In this document: positions 12,679 to 24,214 of the stretch, piece by piece
How the letters are laid out: every line of letters starts with the position of its first letter
Numbering within the stretch: position 1 is the stretch's first letter
Source: Chlorocebus sabaeus
Taxonomy: Eukaryota > Chordata > Mammalia > Primates > Cercopithecidae
Length of the DNA: 64,000 bases
Assembly: GCF_047675955.1 (NCBI RefSeq)
Contig: NC_132911.1
Coordinates: forward strand, 69,597,133-69,661,132
Direction: 5' to 3'
Notes under the pieces: generated by a model
The model's input: only the letters and a program-made list of their open reading frames with translations
The model's database searches: none
What the model was told of the DNA's origin: nothing
Program-made: the position numbers and the translations under genes

Positions 12679-12981
12679 CTTTTTTTTATTTTTTTTTGAG
12701 ACAAGGTTTCACTTGGGCTGGAGTGCAATGGTGCAATCTCAGCTCACTGCAGCCTCTGCCTCCTGGGCTCAAGCAATCCTCCTGCCTCAGCCTCCTCATA
12801 GCTGGAACTCTAGGCACATGCCACCACACTTGGCCCACACCTGGCTAATTTTCACACTTTGTATACAGATGGGGGTCTCATCATATTGCCCAGGCTGGTC
12901 TCAAACTCCTGAGCTCAAGTGATACGCCCGCCTCAGCCTCCCAAAGTGCTGGGATTATAGGTGTGAGCCACTGCACCCAGT
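12679..12981 (-). mobile_element. Alu (AluJ/old class), antisense
   Basis: Reverse-complement Alu from a T-rich start through GGGCTGGAGTGCAATGG, CTGGGCTCAAGCAATCCTCC and GTGCTGGGATTATAGGTGTG. Many differences indicate an old copy. TCTATATCTT before and TCTACATCTT after look like the target duplication. The open frame at 12563-12922 is an Alu artefact. Confidence 0.93.
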
Positions 12982-14010
12982 CTACATCTTAAAGTTATGT
13001 TAAAGGTTTGATTATAATATTGCCTAGTTAAGCAATAAAATAACTCTAGTTTGGGAAAATATCTTGTTTTCTCTGAGAACTCTCTATTCAAATGCACATG
13101 TAATTAAAGAGGAAGCAGAAGAGAAACTTTAAATTTCAAGTTTGTCAACTGAGAATGCAGATATTCACACATCCATATGAATATAAAAGCTGGATGGATT
13201 TTTTTACATGCAAACCTTGATTTAATGTAATCAGATGTTAAATAAACCATTTCGACCTTAATTTCAACAGAGTTCCCTAGACAATAAATATCACATTTCA
13301 AAGTGAGAGGCAAGGAAGGCCACCAGTCAGAATATGCATGGGACTTGCTTAAGAATTGATATTCAACACTTTGCTAACTACCCACCCTCAGCTTTCAAAG
13401 AACTAGGGGGACTGAAAAAAGAGTTAGATGTTATAAGAGGACTTTTTGGAGAACTGTTGTCTGCCGTAACTCAAAGGAAGGGACAGACACTAGGTTATTC
13501 CCATCGGCCCCTGAACCTTGGGACCACAACCACCAGGTTGAGGGACTGATGGGAATGTCCTAGTATCTGCCCCTCCCTTTGAGGAAAGGACTTTGATGGG
13601 ATCCCTCTGAGAGCTTGACATGTATCGCTCAGAACTGAGGGCAATGTGGACTAGTGCCCGACTCTGGGACTTTTAAAGGGAGGAAGATGACTGGCCAGCT
13701 ACTCTTACAGTGAAATAAAGATGACTATGCCAGGTTCTGACCATGCTCCCAGGGTTTGTTTAAGCAAAAGATGCCTAAGTGTTCCCAGGCATGTGGTCGC
13801 TGAGAAAACAAGCATATAGGTAACTTATGGCCACCTGGATAGTAAGGTGACCCCAACAGAGCATGAACTATTGGATACCCAGGGCTAAGGAAGGAGATGC
13901 ATGGGACCAGCCACTAGAAACATATTTGCAGGTAAGAAAAACCCAGCAAGTCTTCTGTACAGGGTGAGGGAGAGAGAAAGAGGTAGAATGTAATCTGTGA
14001 AAGTGTTTGT
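12982..14010. other. Unassigned DNA
   Basis: No repeat I can name. 13330-13990 is richer in GC than its neighbours and might be an old LTR or a unique island. The 71-codon frame at 13334-13549 has no supporting features. Confidence 0.35.
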
Positions 14011-14011
14011 C

Positions 14012-14372
14012 TTAGTCAGCTCAGGCCACTAATAACAAAATGCCATAAACTGGGTAGCTTATAAACAATAGAAACTTATTTCTCATAAATCTGGAGGGTG
14101 GAAGTCCAAGATCAAGACAACAGCAGATTTGGCATCTTGCGGGGGCCACTTCCTCGTTCACAGATGGTGCCCTCTCTCTGCATTCTTGCATGGTGGAAGG
14201 AGAAAGGGAGCATTTGGGGCTCTCTTTTATAAGGGCACTAATCTCATTCATGATGGCTCCACCCTCGTGACCTAATCACCTCCCAAAGGCCCCACCTCCA
14301 CATACCATCACCTTGGAGTTTGAGATTTCAACATATGAGTTTGGGGGACAGCAGATACAGACACTCAGAACA
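14012..14372 (-). mobile_element. MaLR LTR (MLT1A/MSTD class), antisense
   Basis: Clear reverse-complement LTR: TCTTAGTCAGCTCAGG, AACTGGGTAGCTTATAAACA, GGAAGTCCAAGATCAAGACA, CTTTTATAAGGGCACTAATC, CACCCTCGTGACCTAATCAC, and TTTCAACATATGAGTTTGGG near the end. Confidence 0.88.
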
Positions 14373-17198
14373 AAGCAAACCTAAAAAAGTCATTTTACAA
14401 ACCTTCTAAGTCCAGGTAGCACCCATGCCAACAGGTGGTGCCTGCCTCCCTTCTCCCCTCCTTTGACAGTCATCCCCAGCTATGGTAAAGCACTGTATGG
14501 AGCACGTGGAAAAGAAAACAACCAACACACACCACACCCACCTATAAGCCTGCAAGGGGGCTGTTTGCAGCAGGCCCAAGCTGAAGGGAAAAGTTTATCA
14601 TTAAATGAAAATAGGTGGTTTATGTACTACTCTGGATTGGACATAGTAATTACTAACCCAAAACTGATTTGTTATTAAAAATAACCAGAGGACATTTTGT
14701 TATCGGGAGCTAACCAGAAAATCAAGAGGCAACCCCTGGGGACAAGAGAAAAACAAACAGTGGGTGAAATGAATGAGGGGATTTTTAAGCACGCCCCATG
14801 AGCCCTGCTGGCTCGACATGGTGACGTTATTAAACATTATCCTTGCCGAGCTTACTTACTGGATTCTTCCATAGGCTTCCATATATGGGTGAGGAATACA
14901 CCTGCCTGCAGGTCCACTTGGAGTGGTACCATATGAGGGGAGCTGGGAACACGAGGACTCTTGAGAGCCCCACAGTTCTGAATAGACCAGCCTCGCCCCT
15001 TGAGACATCTAGGTCACCCTGTGGGGAAAGGAGACGAGGTGCATTGAAGTGATGCTTCAACACCCACATCTACCAAGCCTCCCTTTCTGCCAAAATCCAA
15101 ATGTGTAGCCAAGAGCCAAACAGGAAAAGGAGTGACAGAAATGACTACTGCCTGTTACAAATTCAGTGGCCACCAATATCTAAAAATGCCCCCAAAGCAA
15201 CTTCATTGAATCATTTTCCTTCCCATTACCAATGTTTTTTTACAATAAACTACAGGGTTCCCTTTTCTGGTGATGCCCTTGCAGTGGCCAGGGCAGGGGA
15301 ATTAGTCCTTCCGGGTAACATGCTGGTTTTCCTCACCCCAGCCCAGCCCAGCCCAGCCCAGGCTTGTTTCTAGCAATGGGAGGGAGGGTGCTGTCAAATT
15401 TAGAACTGAATCGAAAAAAGTGTAATTTCTAAACCTAGAATAAAACTTGAAACATTTGGAATTTGTATTTCATTTGGCTCTGGAAAAGATGAGTTTGAAG
15501 CCACTGCAGATTTTGTGATCTATTTCCCTGGGGTGTCTTAGAGGCTGGGTAGATAAACTTCAGTGTAATCCCAGCAGAGTATGGAAACTGTGATATCTTG
15601 AAATACCTGAAATGTGTGGACTATAAAGGCTGCATTTCTAAGCACTGATTCAGTTTGTGGTAACTGTCTAATGCTCTCCCGTATAAGCTGAGGAATTGTT
15701 AGGTGAGTTGGTTTATAGCCCTGGGAACAATCCCCTCCTTAGCCAGCTATTTGTCCTTACCATACTAGGACACACAGTTTCATTTTTGCCTCAGTCGAAT
15801 TCACAGCAGGAATGGTTCTGATTCTTCTATACCTAAAAATGACAGATCAGATACAGACACACATACACTCACACACACCCAAAAAGTCCAAGCATGGAAG
15901 AATGTGTCTGACAAGCATAATGGGCAGAAAAGAGCTGGAAAGTAGAGCCATGTGCTCCGTAGGACTCTTCTTGGCTTGAAGGGTTTGGTCTGTGCTTGCA
16001 AGCCACATGCTGTAAATGAGGAAGTCCACTGTGGAGTTGACAGGTAAGATACAGTAAGTGCCTATCAGAAGTCAACTCACAAAACCAAGCCTTTGACAAC
16101 ACACTGTGATGCTCAGTGGGAAACATGGAATCTGCCAGCTGGCCCAGCAACAAGGAGAGCTACATCCAGGACTCTCAGCTTCCTCTCTCCTACAGAAAGG
16201 GGCAGCCCCTTTTGATTTCTGGTTGGCATGCAGAAAGGAGGAATAAGGGAGATAATCATTGCTTATGATCAAAAGATTGTGAAGACAAAATAAACAGTGA
16301 AAGTCACTGTTAATCGTGCTCCGCTGGACTCTCATCAGTACAAAGTGAATGTACAAGGTAGAATCCAGGCCCAAAGACGATTAGAGCAGCAAACAGGAGC
16401 CTACCCACACAGACAAAAAGATGGGGCTCATGTAAATGTTTGCCTTTCATTTATTTTGAGCAAACATTTCCTTCCACGTAACAGACTCATCCTGATCAGC
16501 AACTTCCACCTGGTGTTCTTCAAGCCAGATGGAAGCGTAAATTATTTAAATACATGATCTTCCATTAGCTATTGAGCTTAAGTGCCTCAAAAAAAATTTT
16601 AAAGTGCTTTCCAGGATTCTAGAAAGCATTTGCACTAAGATAGATAAACATGTTCTCAAGACACAACTCCAATGACAGCAATTTTTATATTTTAAAATAT
16701 AGTCAGCATCTATAAGTAATTATGACTTCTGCAAAGGATTGTTTACACTGGAAAAGTAAAATCAGAGCTAATGAGCTAACTAAGGTTTGGTTTTTTTTTT
16801 TTTTTTTACCCTCCACATGACACTGTTCCATAAAAAACAAACTTCAGGTTCATCCTGACACATTGAGAAGCAATAGTGACCTGTCTTGAATAGTTTCTCT
16901 CATTCATGGTTCAGGCATATTTTTTTCAAACTATGTTTTTAAGTAAAAATAAATATGAAGGCAGGTTTTAAGCTTAATCATTTTCCTGAGGTAAATCAGG
17001 TTAGCACTTCTAATAATGTAATAACTGCTGTGTTGGTGTGTGCATACAGTGTGTAATGGATAGACTCATGAGTAAAGACATCCTAGTTGACTTCCAAAAC
17101 TGTAATTACTCACTTGAGTAGAAAGGGAATATGTTATAGTTAAATATTGAAAATTCATAAAATTTCAGAAATTGGAAAGCCTGTAGAGATTACCTAGA
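14373..17198. other. Unique DNA with minor simple repeats
   Basis: About 2.8 kb without recognised interspersed repeats. Holds a (CCCAG)n run at 15337-15361, an ACACAC-rich patch at 15858-15880 and a T tract at 16790-16807. The clustered short open frames (14843-15373, 15801-16557) overlap on opposite strands and show no domains. 16650-17100 is AT-rich and repeat-free. Confidence 0.4.
15337..15361. repeat. (CCCAG)n short tandem repeat
   Basis: Four to five copies of the CCCAG pentamer between CTCAC and GCTTG. Confidence 0.9.
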
Positions 17199-17345
17199 TC
17201 AGCGCTCATCAACCTGGGCTTGTTAAAATACAGATTCTCATTCTGTGGCACTGGCGTGGGTTCTGAGATTGTCCATCTCTAACGCACTCTCAGATGATGT
17301 TGATGATATTGGTCTGTGGGGCACTCCTTAAATAACAAGCCCTAA
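17199..17345 (+). mobile_element. MER5A-like hAT transposon fossil
   Basis: Pattern of the MER5A nonautonomous element: GCTTGTTAAAATACAGATTC, GGGTTCTGAGATTGTCCATC, TCTAACGCACTCTCAGATGA, TGTTGATGATATTGGTCTGT. Terminal inverted repeats are degraded. Confidence 0.65.
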
Positions 17346-17626
17346 TTGCTAGATGTGCCCTCATCAGCCCTTCTGGAAATGCCACACATCTTGGGAGGAT
17401 AAAGACATCAGATTTAAAAGATAAGAGAAAAATCACTTCTTTGCCTTTAGCATACCATTAGTTAAGTTTTATATCTAGCGGTTGACCAGATATCAAAATA
17501 AAGGTTACAATACTGAGTGCTGCAGTTATTTTTAAATTTATTTTAGTACAAGGAATTGTTCATTGAAACATATTTTACTCAGAAATCTAGTCTGTAAGGG
17601 ATATAAAAGTGGTATTATTCAAGTTA

Positions 17627-17628
<2 letters not shown>

Positions 17629-17660
<32 letters not shown>
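17629..17660. repeat. (GT)n microsatellite
   Basis: About 15 perfect GT units. Confidence 0.97.
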
Positions 17661-17661
<1 letters not shown>

Positions 17662-18223
17662 CCTTTTCCACCTTAACCCTGACTCTCCCAGCTGTCACTT
17701 ATGGTCCAGAGGGCAGAAGTCCTCGCCTTTGACAAAATGAGTCTGAAAACAACTGTGACCCCAGGTATCTTTTTCTTGTTTGGATTATAAGAGTCTTGAT
17801 CCCAAGCTACTCTAAAAAGTGATCCCAACCTAGCATGTTTACTTGCCTCCTTGACTTGAGAGCACATGGTAGTATGTCTACATTCAAGATCTTATGTCAG
17901 ACTCCACTTCCCTTTTTTTCTTTTCTTTTTTTTTGTATCACCTTAATTTTTCTTCATTGCCCCTTGACAGTGAATATTTGATATCGCTCTTCCTTTCTTC
18001 GTTCCGTCAATATTGTTCTTCATTTCTTCATGACTATAACTCCTTTTACATGGTTTTTACTTCCTACTTGACTTCTCCAGTTGCTTTTTGCTCCTCCCAC
18101 TAGTGGAGGATGGCTTGAGAGATCACTTCACAGTGAGCAGAGGCTATGGAGTTCCTACTCCATTACCTCAGCTGATATGTCTGTTTTTCTCTTTTAAACA
18201 AAATTTACTTACCAAGCCTAGCT
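17661..18223. other. Unique pyrimidine-rich DNA
   Basis: No repeat recognised. 17900-18100 is rich in CTT/TTC on the plus strand, which produces the spurious frame at 17894-18103. Confidence 0.4.
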
Positions 18224-18497
18224 CTTTTTTTTTTTTTTCGCAGTCTTGCTCTGTCACCCAGTGGCACTGGTGTGATCTCAGCTCACTGCCACCTCTGCCT
18301 CCCAGGGTCAAGCAATTCTCCTGCCTCAGCCTCCCAAGTATCTGGGACTACAGGCATGCGCCACCATGCCCAGCTAATTTTTGTATTTATAGTAGAGAAG
18401 GGGTTTCACCATGTTGGTCAGGTTGATCTCGAATTCCAGACCCCAAGTGATCCGCCTGCCTCGGCTGGAATGACAGGTGTGAGCCACTGCGCCGGGC
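18224..18497 (-). mobile_element. Alu (AluS class), antisense, internally deleted
   Basis: Reverse-complement Alu with CTCAGCTCACTGCCACCTCT and GCGCCACCATGCCCAGCTAA. The usual 'CCTCCCAAAGTGCTGGGATTA' segment is reduced to TGCCTCGGCTGGAATGACAG, a deletion of about 15 bp. Possible target duplication CCTAGCTCTT / TCTAGTTCTT. Confidence 0.92.
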
Positions 18498-19689
18498 CCC
18501 GGGTCTAGTTCTTCAGAAGCCCCTGCCTTTTTACCAAGTTAATTGATGCTATAAATAAAGTTAATGTTAAAAATATACTTTCTTTACATATTTGAGGTAT
18601 GAAAGGCTTATAAATAACACACTTCTTTTCCCCAACCAAGTTCAGAATTGAGAGACACACAGAGTCAGGGAGATGGAAATAAAATATCACCTTTGTTCCT
18701 AATAAAGTTGTGGGAGAATTTGCTTCAGATGAGAGAGCTGAATGGTGTTGCTAAGGATGCTCTACAGAATCAAAATGACACACTGTGTCAGAGGAAGTGC
18801 TGGAGGGCTGCAACTGCAGGACTCCCTACAGCGGTCCCTGTCTCCTCCACTCCCAGACACTGGACAGAATCGGTGGTACGAAGTTGCCTACATACCCAAG
18901 AGCAAATAAGTATACATATTCTCTGCAGGTTGGAGACATTGAAACTGCAAGTGAGCCGCCTCTATTCTTTTTCTCATACTCACCTCTCAGATTTCTCTTG
19001 CTCTACTCACTCCTCCTCCCTCCAGAAACACCAAGTAAGAGACAGAGGGAGAGGCAAGGAACATTAGGATATCACTTCACCAGGCAACACAGTGAGTGCT
19101 TACTAGCATTTCCTCTGAACGTGGACTTATATTTGAACCATTTCATATAACTTGCCCATTCTCTCCTTACATACAGATAGCGTTGCTGGCACTGCCATAA
19201 AAGAATCTATTCTGTTTGCTATTCCTTATCAAGTCTCCAAACAATTTCCGTAAACTAGAACAAATTTATCATACAAGGAATCATGCCAACATTTGTAAGG
19301 GGTCCACAGTATAAGACACAGTTTATGCCCTCAAAATGTTTAAAAATCTAGTTGGAGACACTAGACTTGAACAAGCAAAGTTAAGTGATTAAATATTTTA
19401 ATAACAACTCAATACAATCCTGTGAATACAGGTCAGTACACAATTAACTTTTATGTGAATTTAAAGTAAAATAAGAGCTCAGGAGAAAAAATCTTGCTAG
19501 GCTGGGGTGGTGGGACAATGTTTTGCTGAGGAGGTATGATTTGGGTTTTCAAAAATGGACAAGGATTTAAGAGAGAAGAGGGAATCATAAAAAGACAGAA
19601 GAAGCCAAAGGAAAAACCGTAGCCTGCGGCAGAGGTGTTTTACAAGGGCAAGCTTAGAAAGCAATTTTCAAAATTCAAATCTGTTTAGC
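18498..19689. other. Unique DNA, no feature seen
   Basis: No repeat confidently recognised. Overlapping frames at 18648-19067 and 18785-19150 have no domain or signal features and lie in different frames of the same DNA. Confidence 0.4.
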
Positions 19690-19815
19690 AACAGTCTCAG
19701 TGGCCTCAATTATAAAATTGGTATTCCACTCCAAGGTTTTTGTGAGTATCAAGTAAGATGTATGCAAAGCAACAAGAATATAGTAAGTACCCAATAAATG
19801 TTAGTTATTGTTCTC
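19690..19815 (+). mobile_element. MIR SINE, 3' half
   Basis: Degenerate MIR 3' portion: CTCAGTGGCCTCAATTATAA, GTTTTTGTGAGTATCAAGTA, TAGTAAGTACCCAATAAATG. Confidence 0.65.
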
Positions 19816-19977
19816 AATATCATCATTACACATTATTGTTATTATTCCTTACCAGTTCAATTGCCAATGATTTCTGGAGCATTTGCTGATAAAATTTATT
19901 AATGTAGAATTTATTTGGCCTCTCATGTCCTAGCAGCCTGTTCAGCCTTCTCTAAATAGCACTCTTTTTTAAAAACA

Positions 19978-20424
19978 AAGAAGGAAGGACAGAAGGAAGG
20001 ATGGAAGAATGGAAGGAAGGAAGGAAGGAAGGAAGGAAGGAAGGAAGGAAGGAAGGAAGGAAGGAAGGAAGGAAGGATGGAAGGAAGGAAGGAAGGAAGG
20101 AAGGAAGGAAGGAAGGAAGGAGGGAGGGAGGGAGGGAGAGAGGGAAGGAAGGAAGGAAGGAAGGAAGGAAGGAAGGAAGGAAGGAAGGAAGGAAGGAAGG
20201 AAGGAAGGAGGGAGGGAGGGAGGGAGGGAGAGAGGGAAGGAAGGAAGGAAGGAAGGAAGGAAGGAAGGAAGGAAGGAAGGAGGGAAGGAGGGAGGGAGGG
20301 AGGGAGGGAGAGAGGGAAGGAAGGAAGGAAGGAAGGAAGGAAGGAAGGAAGGAAGGAAGGAAGGAAGGAAGGAAGGAAGGAAGGAAGGAGAGAGGGAAGG
20401 AAGGAGGGAAGGAAGGAAGGAAGG
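19978..20424 (+). repeat. (GGAA)n array with higher-order structure
   Basis: A 447-bp purine-only tetranucleotide array, mostly GGAA, broken by GGGA runs and a recurring GAGAGAGGG interruption centred near 20140, 20232, 20312 and 20392 (spacings of about 92, 80 and 80 bp). A few GGAT variants occur near its left end. GGAA arrays are known as ETS-family binding platforms and as triplex-prone DNA. The long open frames on both strands (Gly/Lys/Arg/Glu-rich, Pro/Ser/Phe/Leu-rich) are artefacts of the repeat. Confidence 0.98.
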
Positions 20425-20687
20425 GCTCTTTATTATAAACAATTCCAAACATTTACAAAAATAAGAGCATATATACCCATCGCCCAGATTCAACTCATGA
20501 GCAATCTTACCATTTCAGCTGTATTGTACCCAGAATATTTTGAAGAAAATCTCAAACTTCGTGTCATTCTATTCTTAAATTTATAGCATGTATTCTTTTT
20601 GAAAAATATAACCACAATATAATTCCCACAGCTAAAAATATGTTTAAATATCCAAACAATGCTCAAATGTCTTCACTTGGTTCATTT
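20425..20687 (-). mobile_element. Ancient L1M 3' region, antisense, segment 1
   Basis: Resembles the reverse complement of an old L1M 3' UTR: AACAATTCCAAACATTTACA, CATATATACCCATCGCCCAG, CACAATATAATTCCC, and an ACTTGGTTCATTTTCTT end where the next LTR starts. Continues after the nested LTR at about 21186. Confidence 0.6.
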
Positions 20688-21185
20688 TCTTAGTCGGTTT
20701 TGTGCTGCTGTAACAGAATACCAGAGACTGGATAATTCTTCCCCTCTGCTTTCCTCCTCAGTCAGGCTATAAGCACTACTATCTCTCATATTTTCCTTTT
20801 CTTCTTTTGATGTTCAATATTAAACATTTAATATCAAAAATTACCTGTGCAATAATATTTTTCAAGTTATAAGAAGTCATTCCACCTCACCATGGGTAAT
20901 ATAAAGCATAGTGTTGGTGTCTGGCAGGGCCTTTATGCTGCATCATTCAATGGTGGAGTTGGAAGAGTAAGACAGGGCAAGAGCAGAGAGGGCCAAACTT
21001 GCTTTTATAACAAATTCACTCTCGCAATAACAAACTCGCTACTGTGATAACAGCATTACTCCCTTCATGAAGCAGAGCTCTCAGGAGCTGTTCACCTCTT
21101 AAACTAAATGACCTCTCAACACTGTTGCCTTGGGGATTGTTTCCAACATGTGAAATTTGGGGCACAAATTCAAACCGTAGCAGTT
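20688..21185 (-). mobile_element. MST/MLT-type LTR, antisense, carrying a foreign 157-bp segment
   Basis: Left end TCTTAGTCGGTTTTGTGCTG then CCAGAGACTGGATAA; the LTR resumes at about 20893 with GGGTAATATAAAGCATAGTG and continues through AACACTGTTGCC to CAAATTCAAACCGTAGCA. Between these, 20736-20892 is not LTR sequence; see its own entry. The LTR is nested in an antisense L1M. Confidence 0.75.
20736..20892 (+). repeat. Copy of 23476-23630 inserted in an LTR
   Basis: About 95% identical by eye to 23476-23630, in the same orientation. The difference list is short: about 7 substitutions, a 4-base GTCA insertion and a 2-base deletion. It interrupts an MST LTR with no poly(A) and no obvious long target duplication. 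Confidence 0.9.
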
Positions 21186-21811
21186 ATCATTGATAGTATT
21201 TTTGCTTTTGAATTATTTTTAAATTGTGGATTTAAGCATATTCTAAATGTTTTTGTTCACTGTAGTTGTGGTCCTCATTGATAATCAAATTGTCACATCA
21301 TTCGTCAGTGGGGATCCCTAGTAAAGTTGACTCTTGAGTCCTTTGGCTGCATCTTTGATGGTCTTTAATAGGCTCTGTGCTTTGTAGTATGCTGAGATGC
21401 TATAGGGTCATGCTGAACATTTTCTGCCCCAGATTTTCCACTTCTCTGAGGAATTCTGGTTCCTTCGGGAAATAAATGGTGCTACCAGGTCAAGACCTTG
21501 ATATTAAGTTTGCTGATTGCTACTGGGTCAGGCCTTATTTTCAGGATTTCTTGGTGAAAAGCTATAAATATGTTGTTATTTTGTTGTTGTTTTAAGGTAA
21601 TATACATCATAAACTAAAATTTATATTTCTGATTCAAACTTAGGACAAGATTTTTATCTTAGCCTCTTTTGTGTTACATCTTTTGACAAACACACAAACA
21701 TAACTACTCATTTACTTCATCCACACAATACACATTCAAAAGTCTTAGAATAAGAACGTTAATACTATCACCTACAATGTGATTACTAAAATAGATTTAA
21801 AAAATGCTTTT
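21186..21811 (-). mobile_element. Ancient L1M 3' region, antisense, segment 2
   Basis: Continuation of the L1M 3' UTR after the LTR. Typical words are AATCAAATTGTCACATCATT, TCTTGAGTCCTTTGG, and GAATTCTGGTTCCTTCGGGA. Assignment rests on overall pattern and continuity with segments 1 and 3. Confidence 0.5.
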
Positions 21812-22109
21812 CAGCCAGGCGCAGTGGCTCATGCCTGTAATCCCAGCACTTTGGGAGGCTGAGGTGGGTGGATTGCTTGAGCTCAGGAGTTCAAGACCAG
21901 CCTGGGCAACATGGCAAAACCCTGTCTCTACAAAAACAATACAAAAATTATCGGGGTGCAGTGGTGTGTGCCTGTAGTCCCAGCTACTCAAGAGGCTAAG
22001 GCAGGAGGATCGCCTGAGCCCCGGAGGTGCAGGTTGCAGTGAGCCAAAGTCATACCATTGCACTCCAGCCTGGGTAACAGAAGTGAAACTCTGTCTCAAA
22101 AAAAACAAA
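21812..22109 (+). mobile_element. Alu (AluS/J class), sense
   Basis: Dimeric Alu: GCCAGGCGCAGTGGCTCATG, GAGCTCAGGAGTTCAAGACC, TGCAGGTTGCAGTGAGCC, CATTGCACTCCAGCCTGGG, A-rich tail. Diverged copy. Confidence 0.94.
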
Positions 22110-22392
22110 ATTTTTTTTTTAGAGATATGCCACTAGGGAAATATTGTCAAAGGAGTGTGTTTGAAAGTCACTTGAAATACTTTCTTTCTGAAGGGTGTGC
22201 CATAAACTCAAATTCTGATATTAATTTATTTCACTTTACTTTTATTTCTATAATTTTATATTTAATTTTGTATAATTATGTGAATATCTATATGATTTCA
22301 AAAACAAAATAATATCTATTCAGAGAAACACAAGCTTCTATTCTTGTCGCCTCCAACACATACCATAAATGCACACACATACTTGTTTACCC
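22110..22392 (-). mobile_element. Ancient L1M 3' region, antisense, segment 3
   Basis: AT-rich L1M-like sequence; words such as ATATGATTTCAAAAACAAAA and TAATATCTATTCAGAGAAAC. It is interrupted at 22393 by an MLT1 LTR. Confidence 0.45.
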
Positions 22393-22870
22393 TATGTTAG
22401 AGGTTGAATTATGTTCCCCAAAAACATATGTTGAGGTCCTAATCTAAGGTACCTGTAACTGTGACCTTCTTTGGAAATAGGATCTTTACAGATGTAATCA
22501 AGTTAAGATGAAGTCATACTAGATTAGAGTGGACCTTAATCCAGTGACAAGTGTCTTTATAAGAGAAAGATAAGGGAGATTTGGATCCAGAGACACAGGC
22601 GCACACAGCGGGAAGACAGTCACATGAATAAGGAAGCAGATACTGGAGTGATGCAGCTACAAGCCAAGGAATGCCACGGATGGCCAGCAGCCAACAAAAA
22701 CTAGGAAGAAGCAAATTAGGACTCTTCCCTAGAGCCTCCAGAGATAGCATGTCCCACCAACACTTTGATTTTAGACCTTCATCCTTCAGACTATGAAAGC
22801 ATTAATCTATGTTGTTTTAAGTCACTCCATTTATGGTATGTTTTTATGGCATCCCTGGGAAACTAATACG
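22393..22870 (+). mobile_element. MLT1 LTR, sense, full length
   Basis: Nearly complete MLT1-type LTR: AGAGGTTGAATTATGTTCCC, AAATAGGATCTTTACAGATG, TAATCAAGTTAAGATGAAGT, AGCTACAAGCCAAGGAATGC, and end GGGAAACTAATACG. TACCC flanks both sides (about 22388-22392 and 22871-22875), a fitting 5-bp target duplication. Confidence 0.92.
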
Positions 22871-23475
22871 TACCCTCCCCACCCCCATTCCCCGGGCCCT
22901 TAAATGAATGATACACTGAGACACACACTTTTCTTCATCTTGCTTTTTTCACCTGAAATCTATATCCCAAAGATTACCCCATAATGTCATATGAAGACAT
23001 TTCTCATGCATTTTTACATCTGCATAGGACTCTAGTTTGTGCATACACCATACTTTATTCAACTAGTTTGTTGATCAAAATGTGAGTCTTCTCTAGCATT
23101 TTGCTATCATCAATAGTACTACTAATAGTCTTCAGAATGATCTTTTATATTTTTTCTAGTATCATGGTAGGTACAGTAAGTTCCTAGAAGTGGGATTACT
23201 CAGTCAGAGGGTAAAGGCACATATAATATTGCAAAATATTACCTAATTCCACCCCAAACATTTTCCCCATCTTGTATTCACAGTAACCACATAGAAGAGT
23301 GCCAATTTCTCAGCAGATTCAACAATAAACTGCCTTATCAGTCTTCTGGATTTTTATCAATTGGATAGGTGAGAAATGTTTTATTTGCACAGTCTACATT
23401 TGCATTTTTCTTATTATGAGCAAAAGCATTGCTCTTCAAGTAGTTTGCAAAATTGAACAGACATATATGAATCGA
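22871..23475 (-). mobile_element. Ancient L1M 3' region, antisense, segment 4
   Basis: Clear L1M pattern in reverse complement: TTTGCTATCATCAATAGTAC, TTCCTAGAAGTGGGATTACT, CAGTCAGAGGGTAAAGGCAC, TTGGATAGGTGAGAAATG. This supports calling 20425-23475 one split L1M copy. Confidence 0.75.
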
Positions 23476-23630
23476 TTCTTCCCCTCTGCTTTCCTCCTCA
23501 GGCTATAAGCACTACTGTCTCTTATATTTTACTTTTCTTCTTTTGATGTTCAATATTAAGCATATTTAATATCAAAAATTACCTGTGTGATAATATTTTT
23601 CAAGTTATAAGAAGTCATCCCACCTCACCA
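23476..23630 (+). repeat. Presumed donor of the copy at 20736-20892
   Basis: Starts TTCTTCCCCTCTGCTTTCCT and ends CCACCTCACCA; near-identical to 20736-20892. It abuts the L1M end. Family unknown; the only relative I see is the other copy. Confidence 0.85.
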
Positions 23631-24214
23631 AATCTATAAAACACTTAATTCAATAAATGTTAAGTTAGCACCTATTATGCAGCAGGCACTGTACGAGTTT
23701 TTAGAGAGTATAAAAACAGGAAATAGAGAAAGAACTTCTTTCTTAAAACCTTATCACCTAAAAGGAGATATAGAAACCTGTAGGTAGGTATGTAAACCTC
23801 CATATAACTATGCAAAGTTATATGGATGATATTGATAGAGGCATGTGTACATAACACACACACACAGCTCGTAACAGAATAACACAGTAGTAGTAGAATC
23901 GAGAAAGGGCAAGGAGGAGAAAATTATTCAGAGGATTATCTCAATTTTATTTTAAGACACATTTCTTTGAGTTAATACAGTACTCTATAAGCACAAATAT
24001 TTCTGGAAGTGGTAAAACACTTGGCTATGTAATCACTCACAGCTTAGCAAAAATTAGCTAACCCAAATATTTTCCTTTTTACCATCACCTGAGATCTGTT
24101 GCCTTTCTAAATGAGGAATCTCCCTAGAAATAAAAGGATATAGTGTGAAATGAGAACATTTGACGACCAGAAAATAACAGGAGAAAATGAGGTGAACTAG
24201 AAAGGCTGCATAAT
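23631..24214. other. Mostly unique DNA
   Basis: 23645-23700 (CAATAAATG ... AGCAGGCACTGTACG) recalls an old MIR/L2-related end but is too short to place. The rest shows no feature. Confidence 0.35.

Noticed and set aside
12563..12922. 119-codon frame, and similar frames in other Alus
   Set aside because: Alu-derived reading frames (typical GWSAMVQSQL / SASRVAGTTG patches), not genes.
13325..13990. Possible ERV LTR in a GC-richer stretch
   Set aside because: I could not match it to any LTR family, and no TG...CA ends or target duplication were evident.
19951..20442. Possible 18-bp target duplication around the GGAA array (GCACTCTTTTTTAAAAAC / GGGCTCTTTATTATAAAC)
   Set aside because: Only 14 of 18 bases agree and the sequence is low in complexity; not enough to claim an insertion.
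19952..20586. Overlapping 145-174-codon frames on both strands
   Set aside because: Pure products of the GGAA tetranucleotide array.
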